A DNA stretch of 64,000 nt, taken from positions 36,613,001-36,677,000 of the forward strand of contig CM074855.1 of the NCBI GenBank assembly GCA_037501455.1, in the 5' to 3' direction. The translations under genes and the position numbers were made by a program. Each line of letters starts with the position of its first letter. Position 1 is the first letter of the stretch. This DNA comes from Lantana camara. Taxonomy: Eukaryota > Streptophyta > Magnoliopsida > Lamiales > Verbenaceae. A model generated the notes under the pieces. That model was not told where the DNA came from and ran no database searches. It worked only from the letters and a program-made list of their open reading frames with translations. Shown in pieces: positions 56,025-64,000 of the stretch.

Positions 56025-56187
56025 TAAGAGACGGGGATTCTCTTATTTTTGTTTGAGAGACGGGGTACTCTCTTTGCTTGCGAGAGACGGGGTTCTCTCA
56101 TTGTTATTGGAGAGACGGGGTTCTCTCATTGCTGCTTGAGAGACGGGGCTCTCTCCTTGTTGTTTGTGAGAGACGGGGAATCTCTCA
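56025..56187 (+). repeat. Hairpin array of element C (six GAGAGACGGGG units)
   Basis: Six units spaced about 29-32 bp. The first has arms TAAGAGA/TCTCTTA and the others GAGAGA/TCTCTC-like arms, with loops CGGGGAT, CGGGGTA, CGGGGT, CGGGGT, CGGGGC and CGGGGAA. The array ends about 25 bp before the pre-PPT hairpin. Confidence 0.9.
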
Positions 56188-56210
56188 TTATTTGATTTCA
56201 AGCGTGTTTT

Positions 56211-56245
56211 GAATCCGAGGACGGATTCTTTTAAGGGGGAGAGAT
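56211..56245 (+). promoter_or_regulatory. Pre-PPT hairpin and polypurine tract of element C
   Basis: GAATCCG-agga-CGGATTC (56211-56228), four bases, then AAGGGGGAGAGAT abutting the LTR. Confidence 0.9.
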
Positions 56246-59200
56246 TGTAACGCCCCCGTTTTTCAGTTTAAATAATGTGATGTAATTGTTTATAAATTGC
56301 GCAAATTAAGTATTTAATTATATGATTAATTGTTTATAAGTGTTTTTATTTGATTTAAAACCGTAAACTTTTGTTATTTAATTTAATTAATATGGAATTT
56401 AAGTTTAGTAATTTATTTATAACAATATAAATTCGTTCATGCGCATGAGCGTTCTAATTGTGCTTTGTTCATATATGTATTGATATCTAAATGTCGTGAA
56501 AATTTAATATGTTGTAAATATGTGTGTTATGAACATGCCTATATGCTCGGTTTATGTTTTCGGATTCATTTAACGTGGTTATGAATTTAATTTTGATTGT
56601 GGAACCAAATCGGGGGCTAACGAGCAATTAGCGCACCCTTGGTTCCGTGCGTGATATCTTGAGCTCGGGAATTCGGATTCGAATTCCGTCAACTCCGTTG
56701 CCTTCGTATCGACGATTCGGAGACAATGGAACAAGCCTCATACCTTTTTGAGATCATTAAGACCTCCAAAATCCAACCGTAACGGACAACTCGTGCAAGA
56801 AGAGCCCTTATGTTGACTAGTCTTCATGGTGGGACCCCATAACCCTCCCTAAACTTAACCATACCTTAACCATGCCTTATCCACCTTGAGTTAACTCCAT
56901 CCTCTCCCTTTTAGCAGCAAAAACCGAACCATATCTCCCTCATTTCTGCAACTACTGATCGAGAGAGAGAGATAGAGGAGAAGGAAGGAACCCTTGGTCA
57001 TCCTTTGTGATTTTGAGCTCAAATCACCATCTTCTTTCACCAAATCTTCAAGGTATGAATATTTATGTCTTCTCTACTCAATTATGTTTGATTTCATCTA
57101 TTTAAAACATGATTTGGATCAGATTTGATTAGGGTTTGAATTATGAGTTTAATATGAACTTTTAGGGATTTTTGCTCTAGTGACCTATATGTTGGTGTGG
57201 CTGAATTTCTTGCTTATATGTGATCATATGAACTTGTTTCTTGGCTTATTTCTTTCCTAACTCATAGTATATGATATTAGGAAGATTTCATCTCTTGCTC
57301 CTTTTATGAAATTATGAGATATGGAGCTCCAAACTTGATGATCTAATTGATTCCCCTGTTTTTGAACTGCTGTGTGAATTTATGTGTTGTAGCTTGATCA
57401 TATGGCCTTCAATTCGTGTGAAAATGCATGGAGTTGATGTACACTTATTGTTCTACTTGTTAACATTCATGCTTTAAGTATTTGGTTCCATTTGAAGCCT
57501 CAAAACCGAAGTACATGGCCTGTTCTTATGCATGATTGTTGGCAGAATTGTTGCTGTTACATTTTGTAACTTGTTGATCATTCTAATGTGCTTTAAATGG
57601 TACCATTTTGCATATATATGATGTATATTAGTTGTTTGGTATGTTAGCATGCATTCCCCAAAGTTTCAGATCCAAATTCAAGCCCTAAGTACTTGATTAA
57701 GGCATGATAGAATCATTAGGGCTCATATGTCCGATTGTAGCGACCCAGTTTTGTTTCACGGTTTCGATGATCTTAACGTGTGATTTAGCTTTTTCACTCT
57801 AAATGAAAAATGTTCATAACATGCCAAATATGTTGTATATGAAATTTCAGAGCATTTGGAGTTCATTTGGTATGCCTTTGGATTGATTTTGTATGAGTTC
57901 TGTTTTGCCGGTAAAAGTGTTCGAGCGGTTTTGGTTCTGTACCGTGACACCCCCGTGTCACATTTACTCATAAGAGTGAGACACGGGCGTGTCACACCCT
58001 CTGCTCAGTTCTGTACTGAGCCACGCCCGTGGCTCAGTTGTGCTAGGGTTGGTGACACCCCCGTGTCACTTCCCATGCGCAGTCTTCGTTACTTCCTTTT
58101 CGGTTTTTGATTTGTTTCCCCTCCTTAATGACCTTATCTCCTTTTGTGTTAAACTATGAACTTGTTTGGCTATATGTTAGGAGTATTATGGTGCAATTTC
58201 ATGATATTTGGATGTGTTTTAGGTATGCTTTTGCTTAATGCCGGTTATGGGTGTTTATGTGTCGTTTATGAATCGCCTCGCTTATTTTCTATATCTTATC
58301 ACTTCTTCTTGTTGCCCAACCTTGAATATATGCTATGTTATGTAATATGAAGTATATGGTAACATTATGGGAGAGCTTGAATATGTTCTATGCTTCTATT
58401 TGAGTTCTTGAAATAAATTGATTGGACATATGGATTGAAGAATTTGAGTGATTTATGATCGAACAAGTGAATGAATTGGTTATACGATCTTTATGCCTTC
58501 ATATCATGCTTGAGCATTGTCGTGCGTCATATATGGTTCATTTAGAGTCTTGAGTCTCACGAACACGTCTTGTGGTCTTTTGTTCAGTTTGTCTCCAGGG
58601 TGGAGAGCTGTTGATCGTCAGGCACTTGGTGCTCGATCCTTGTTTCTTCACGGTTAAGGTGAGGGTGTTTTCGTTGTAGCTACGTATTAAACCCTACAAC
58701 CCTTATGTGAAAAGCTTTGGCCAAAACCCTTATGATTATATATATATATGGTTTTCAAATGGAGTTATCGAGTAAATCCTTCTGAATTATATGTATGAGC
58801 GTACATAAGCTTAAAAATGGTTTTGTAATGAGGCTATGCTCCAAACCGTGTGTCTTCATGCTAGCTATGGATTAGGATGACACGGAGAGGTACGTATATA
58901 GCATATGCCGAATTACCCGGTAAGGTATGATTTCTTATAGTATGTATACTATGTATGTATTGATATGTTTTGGCGAGACACATCTATCACTAGTTACAGA
59001 ACGGGCCCCGGGACTTAGTATATGTGGCTAACCGAGGAAGCAAGGGCTGACGGGGATCCCATATACTAGTCCCACTACTAGACAGCGGTACTGGACCTCG
59101 TCAGGAGATTGGCGGGGAAAGGGAGCTGAGTGCCATCTGGGGAGTCATGTAACCCCTTTTGGTCAAAGACGGAGGTGGTCGGGCCTTGCAAACCCACCAC

Positions 59201-60099
59201 CAACCCGGAGGAAGAAGGTTGGAATTAATTATAATTGAATGATTGATTGACTGATTGATTACCGATTGATAGGCACTGTGCGGGAATGCCGGAAATCGGA
59301 TTGCCCAAACAAATATATTTAGGATATGACTTGATTTATGGTCTGCCTGTATTATGATATATTGCATGATCACCTAATCAATATATTATTGATAATTGTC
59401 GTACACGGTCGGAGTTTGGATGGAGGTTGTGCACGCTCACTCGCCGAGCCTTATATTTAAGTATGATTTACGAATGGAATGAATTTAATATGAATTAGTC
59501 ATAAAATCCGAGCATTGGTTAATCATTCTCTTGCCCTTTTTGGGAACTAATTGCCAACAAAACCTTGTTCGGAATCTATGACTTGCATGTGCATGTTTTA
59601 TATATATATGTATCGCTCCTGCTCACTCAGTCTTCTAGAGACTGACCCTCTCCCTCCCCCAATCTTTTAGTGCGTAGGTTTGACTCTGGAGTTTCGGGCT
59701 AGGCGGAGACGTTTGGAGTCTGTAAGTTGGTCGAGTTAGGTTAGGAGAGTCTTTGCACTCACTCATGTACTTGATTTATGTTTGATTCGATTCTGTAGTT
59801 CCGAACTTGAATATTTATGTAACTGTTATTGAATTGACCTTACTGGGCTTTGCTATGTTTTAAAAGAGGCCTGAAGAGCCCGAATTCCATTTATGGTTTG
59901 TATGATCGAACTTTGGTTTGCTATGCATTATATTTTGTTGATTGGTTATCATTGGAGGGTCTAGCTCCGCCTAGCTTAGGAAGGTTTTTATGTTTGTCTC
60001 CCGTTCGCTAGGGTTTGATACGGGTGCGAATTTACTGTTTCGTTACTCGTGTTGAGCCTTAGTGCGGGGGATGTGGCGCCTCACGTGCGGGGTGCTACA
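56246..60099 (+). repeat. 3' LTR of element C (3854 bp)
   Basis: Same length as the 5' LTR at a constant offset of 6986 bp. Differences seen include changes at about 49507/56493, 49677/56663, 50475/57461, 51537/58523, 52549/59535 and 52688/59674. Confidence 0.96.
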
Positions 60100-60104
60100 C
60101 ATGA

Positions 60105-61714
60105 ACTGAATAAGCTTGTTACGTGAATTAATTGCCGAACTTGTTTTATTGCTTAAGTGTCCTTAATTATCATTTATTTAAAATTAGAGGACCAAATCGC
60201 ATGATTATTTTCTTGGACCTAATTGATCATTTTCCAAACCTTTTATACTTAATTGCATGAACTTATATCTTTGAGGGATTTAATTGCAAATAACACATTT
60301 CATCAATTTCAAGGCAATGAATCACGTTATATTCCTTCTTCATTCTTCCATGATCATTTCATTTCATACAAACATACATATTTGCTCCCTTGTTCTACCG
60401 ATCCAAAACTTCAACCAAAAGAAGAAGGGATTTCATCATTTCTAGCCAAAATCTTTGAGGAGTTGAGAGTCTTGGAGCATCATCTTCATCATATTTTCAT
60501 CTTTTCTTCTCCTTCTTTCATTCAAGGTAGAGTTGGATATATATTTGATTTCTTGAGAATTTTATGTAAAGCTAGGGTTAGTATGTAAGCTTGTCAACTT
60601 GGTTATTTGATGTTGGAAGTATGATTCTATGCTTTTAGCTTGAATTTATACATGAATTCTTGAAGAAATTGGAGTTATAGGATAAGTTGATATGTGAGCT
60701 TGAAGTGATGATTTTGGGAATCAAAGCATGAAACAAGTGTTTATATTGGGTTCTATTGCACCTTGAGCATGTATACATGTTACCTTTCATGAATTACAAT
60801 CTTTGGAATTGAATTATGATGGTTTTGGTGAGATTTGGTAAATGTTCAAGCATCCTTGTTTCATGCTCTGTTTCTGTACTATCTGCGTAACGGGAACGGC
60901 CCTTCCCGTTCCCAGTTGTTTTGGGGAACGGCCGTTCCCATGTTTAAATTATATGCATGGCGGCGAGGATGGGAATGACCCTTCCCTTTTTGGCTCACAA
61001 GCCTGAACGGCCGTTCCCATCTTCGGGGAGCTGGGAACGACTCTTCCATTTTGAACTAAGGGCCGGAACGGCCGTTCCCAGACCTCTGGAGAGGCAGTGA
61101 AGTTTCTGCATAAAATGTGAAATTCCAAATCCTTTACTTTACCTTTAATTGATCCCAATTTATGATTATATGTTCAATTACATGTTATAACATGATAATT
61201 ATATGCTACATTGTTCATTGCACGATATCTCGTTATGTGGTTATGCCGTGCGTCATAATTAGTACCATTATCGAGTCATGTCTCACGAGTGCACAAATGT
61301 TTCCGTTTTTTATCCAGTCTTCTCCAAGGTGGAGATTGTTGATCACTGAGCACGTTCACGCATCCATGAGTCTTCGTGTCGCCTGTCAAGTGAGGTTTAA
61401 TTCTAGTTATATAGAACCTATACAACCCTTACGTGAGCTTTCGGCCAAAAGGTTTTTATATCTATAATTTCCCATGAAAATAATCATGACTACAAGCAAG
61501 TCATTTTAACGCAAGCAAGTCATGTTCATGAAAAGCAAGCAAGCCATGTATCGTGGATGTTTTAGGGGAGTAAGCATGATTGTTCACTTTGGGCCCGAGG
61601 GTAGTAGCTTGAGCCAACCGGGAAAGCATGGGCTGACGGGTAACTCTAACGTTATCCTCACCACATTGGGATGACCCCTGAATCCGCTAGGAGATTAGTG
61701 GAGGAAGGAGTTCC
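60105..61714 (+). repeat. 3' LTR of element F, second part
   Basis: Continues the LTR begun at 49087 after element C and the CATGA repeat. It matches the minus-strand fragment 8806-11273 in order. It holds a palindrome cluster (60892-61080), a conserved CAAGTGAGGTTTAATTC block near 61388 and the GGGCCCGAGGGTAGT core near 61590. It is cut at 61714 by element G; the promoter and U5 parts would follow beyond. Confidence 0.88.
60892..61080 (+). repeat. Palindrome cluster in LTR F (GGGAACGGCCGTTCCC type)
   Basis: Several units, the cleanest at 60924-60939. The arms are the same type as in LTR A, although F and A differ at the LTR start. Confidence 0.85.
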
Positions 61715-62860
61715 TGTTAGGAATAGTGCCCTAGAAAGCCGATTGTATATCCGCTTTGTGCTTTTCCTTATTGTAATCACAGACAATCTTTGAATGAAAT
61801 AACGAATTGAGGCAACACTTCTTTATATGCTCTTGTTTGGTATGCGTTTACTTTAGCTGTGCATGTATGAGAACTCCCCTAATCCTGATGACTTTAGGAC
61901 TCTACCATTTAGGTGAAATGGTTCATGAAACGAGCCCTATATCACATAAGTCATGATTAGTAAAATACTCCAAGCCGATGAGTCCTACAGACAGTGGGAG
62001 TGTCAACCTGACTCCTCTAAGGCTTGCTTGTGGGATCACGCCCCTAAGAAGGACCACCTTGTTTCATGGAGGTGCAAAGTGTATAGTTGATACGTGCGTG
62101 ATACATGAGGGTGCTTACTTTAATAAGTAAGTTCACTGAGGTGCCCCGTGTGAGAACATTCCTAAATGGGAAAGGAAGTTTCTATTTCAGGAAATGGAAA
62201 CTTCCAGATTAGGAAATATCTCACGAGTCATTGATGTGATTAATTGATCCTTAGACTTGAGGTTCCTTGTCACTTTATGAGTTAACTCTGTAGTCTTAGG
62301 TATAAGCTTTAAAGGGTGTCGCCTTAGACAACTGATTCAAGGCTTATGCTGGGGCTGCACAAGTGATTCATGAAAGTGAATGAGAATCAAGAAAGGACCT
62401 ACACTTGCATTTGCAAGGTGATCTCTTATTGTGTAAGTCATTCATATGCCATATGGAGTCCTTGGCCAAGGCAGTAGATCAAGACATCAAGAAAAGGGTT
62501 TCTTGGATTGAGATCAAATGGATATGAAATGCACTTAGCTTTAAGACCGGATTATTAGGGTTCTGATTATTCCCTTGCCCTAGATCTTGGTTGAGAGATA
62601 GTAAGTAGGAGGGTTGTATCTCACATGATTCAATGACTTAAAGGTTCTGTCGAATCCGAACATTCCAATTCAGCTAGGGGTTAAACACCTGTTGCTAGAC
62701 TATGGTCGTTTAATCTGTGGACTGATTAATTAATTAGTGAATTAATTAATTGGGGTCACTGCTAATTGAATTGAGAACCTAGAGGGTCACACACAACAAC
62801 TTGGTTGCATGAGTTGAGGCTTGAAAATGATTAAACGAGTTAATCGGACCAAGAGGGTTC

Positions 62861-62930
62861 CACACGTGTGAATTCACACGTGTGGATCACGTGAGTGACA
62901 CGTGTCACTGTGACACGTGTCACACACGTG
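62861..62930 (+). promoter_or_regulatory. CACGTG (G-box) palindrome cluster in LTR G
   Basis: Six CACGTG cores in 70 bp, including two CACACGTGTG units joined by AATT (62861-62884) and two GACACGTGTC units, followed by a TATATA run. G-boxes are known plant bZIP/bHLH binding sites. The related solo LTR has only two intact cores in the same place. Confidence 0.7.
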
Positions 62931-63266
62931 TATATATATATATATTATATATATATTAAATAATTAATTAGTTAATTATTTAATAGACTTTGGTTTAATT
63001 TTGAATTAAAAAGAAAGTCTAATTTTGGAGAAAATAATCTAGTTAATTAATTATGAATTAATTAATTAGATAAAATAAGTTATTTATTTTATAATAAATA
63101 AAGTATAAAATTATCCAATAATAGTTTGGATATTTTTAAGCTCTCTTCAAAGTTGACTAGAATTAGAATTCAAAGTCAAGGTTGAAAATACTTGATCCTC
63201 AAGTAATAGGAGAGAGGGACCAAAATCCTAGCCCATAAAGGACTAGGAATTTCGGCACCCCCTTGC

Positions 63267-63293
63267 CTATATATAGGGGAGCTCGAGCTCCCC
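63267..63293 (+). promoter_or_regulatory. TATA box and adjoining palindrome of LTR G
   Basis: CTATATATAG (63267-63276) runs directly into GGGGAGCTCGAGCTCCCC (63276-63293), a perfect palindrome at the expected transcript start region. Confidence 0.65.
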
Positions 63294-63663
63294 TTTAGAG
63301 CTAATAGACAATTCTTGGTTCATGTGTTGAACACCTTCCTTTCTCCAAGATTAAATTAAACCCTAGGTTAAGCCCAAACACTAACTAGAGAACTAGCATC
63401 CTTACTAGTTAGATTGTGATCAAGTTGGTGGACTTTCTCTAGAGACTTCAAGTTAGAAGTTTGAAGATTCGAGCTTTACCAAGGAGAGGGGATCAAGCCG
63501 CGTGAAGAGCGTTCTTGGGTGGCTTGAAACGCTTCAAGAAAGAATAAAAGAAAAGTAAGTTTTCTATCTTTACGAATTTGGTTACACGATTGCGAGTCCT
63601 AGATCCTTTTGTTGGGAAAAATTTTTAAATTCCGCTGCTTTCTGATTCGTGTTTTCCAACAAG

Positions 63664-63675
63664 TGGTATCAGAGC
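63664..63675 (+). other. Primer binding site (tRNA-iMet) of element G
   Basis: TGGTATCAGAGC, two bases after the LTR end; it continues CACC. Confidence 0.93.
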
Positions 63676-64000
63676 CACCTCGTTAATCGTGTTTCTGATT
63701 CGTCTCAATTATTCTGAATTTGGTAGAAATTCTTAGGCTTAGATGCGAATTAGGTATTCATGAGTTCTTTTAGAAAGCCTGAATTACGAAACTGTAATTT
63801 TTCCTGAATTTCTAAAACTGTTTTCTCAAATCGTGTTTTTGAAAAATTGTTTTAGTTGAAATTTGTTTAAATCGAATTTTTTAATTTTGGATTGAAACGG
63901 GTTTTGGAGAAACCCGGAAATACGAAACGGGACACGAAAAGAATGGGATTGGGCGTGCTAGCACGTCGCACGCCCAAACCCCATTACCGCCGCCCAGCCC
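63676..64000 (+). other. Leader of element G to the window end
   Basis: AT-rich untranslated leader with no open frame of note. A GGGCGTGC...GCACGCCC stem lies at 63951-63975, close to the window edge. Confidence 0.6.

Larger units (their letters stand above)
49260..60099 (+). mobile_element. Element C: very young non-autonomous LTR element with 3854-bp LTRs
   Basis: LTRs 49260-53113 and 56246-60099 are both exactly 3854 bp and differ at about eight positions by hand count. The target-site duplication CATGA (49255-49259, 60100-60104) is intact. The 3132-bp interior has an exact tRNA-iMet primer site, a hairpin array, an internal and a terminal polypurine tract, and no coding region I can recognise. 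It is therefore a large non-autonomous derivative that moved recently, inserting in the LTR of F. Confidence 0.96.
61715..63661 (+). repeat. 5' LTR of element G (1947 bp)
   Basis: TGTTAGGAAT...TTCCAACA, related along its length to the solo LTR at 13779-15677. It contains six CACGTG cores at 62861-62930, a TATA box at 63267-63276 and an 18-bp palindrome directly after it. No gene. Confidence 0.92.
61715..64000 (+). mobile_element. Element G: LTR retrotransposon, 5' end only
   Basis: LTR 61715-63661 followed by a tRNA-iMet primer site and 330 bp of leader to the window end. Superfamily is not decidable, since no coding sequence is in view. The TGTTAGGAATAGTGCCC start and the shorter LTR differ from all the gypsy LTRs here, and Ty1/copia is a reasonable guess. 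The candidate left target site is GTTCC (61710-61714); its partner lies outside. Confidence 0.85.

Noticed and set aside
56025..56187. Evenly spaced repeats resembling a small CRISPR array
   Set aside because: Repeats are short self-complementary units with variable arms and 10-14-nt spacers inside a plant LTR element; no cas genes and no prokaryotic context.
1..64000. tRNA or rRNA genes
   Set aside because: No cloverleaf-like gene or rRNA segment was recognised; tRNA-like matches are primer binding sites only.

Overview
The window is a nested retrotransposon landscape from a large, repeat-rich plant nuclear genome, most likely a eudicot. The evidence is Tekay-type chromovirus and Athila-type Ty3/gypsy elements, a Mutator-like element (MULE) carrying a Ulp1-type protease, plant-style introns, AT-rich DNA, and no bacterial-type gene organisation. 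I see no intact ordinary host gene. Nearly every base can be assigned to a mobile element or a remnant of one.

Layout. 1-8805: element A, a Tekay-like Ty3/gypsy element with broken gag, protease, RT, RNase H, integrase and chromodomain; its 5' LTR is cut by the window edge. 8806-11273: minus-strand LTR fragment of family F, into which A inserted. 11274-27863: remains of a minus-strand MULE (Ulp1-like protease, ~338-bp tandem repeats, a GRF zinc-finger gene, transposase C-terminus), interrupted by a solo LTR (13779-15677, TSD TAGAT) and by non-autonomous element B (16967-25531, TSD TATTG). 27864-43971: element I, an Athila-like element inserted in the MULE transposase. I is itself interrupted by solo LTR J (30700-33200, TSD TTACC) and by H (35953-43406, minus strand, TSD CAGAT), a gag-protease-only Athila relative. 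43972-49086: a deletion chimera of LTR D and the internal part of element F. 49087-61714: the F 3' LTR, split by the very young non-autonomous element C (49260-60099, TSD CATGA, two LTRs of 3854 bp). 61715-64000: LTR, primer site and leader of element G.

How the parts relate. A and I encode, in broken form, the full enzyme sets of their lineages. B, C and F have LTRs, tRNA-iMet primer sites where present, and polypurine tracts, but little or no coding capacity, so they would have depended on Tekay-like proteins supplied in trans. H stands in the same relation to Athila elements.

The most interesting signals are RNA- or DNA-structure motifs that recur between diverged families while their paired arms change together. 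They are: (1) a hairpin 3-4 nt before the polypurine tract in A, B, C and F; (2) a GAGAGA-CGGGG-TCTCTC hairpin array near the 3' end of B, C and F; (3) a hairpin at the predicted transcription start of A, B, C and J; (4) a long-range inverted repeat with a compensatory base pair in the same LTRs; (5) clusters of GC-rich palindromes at a similar LTR position, in several arm types that do not follow LTR relatedness; and (6) an exact copy of the terminal polypurine tract in the middle of C and F. All comparisons were made by eye on this one window.
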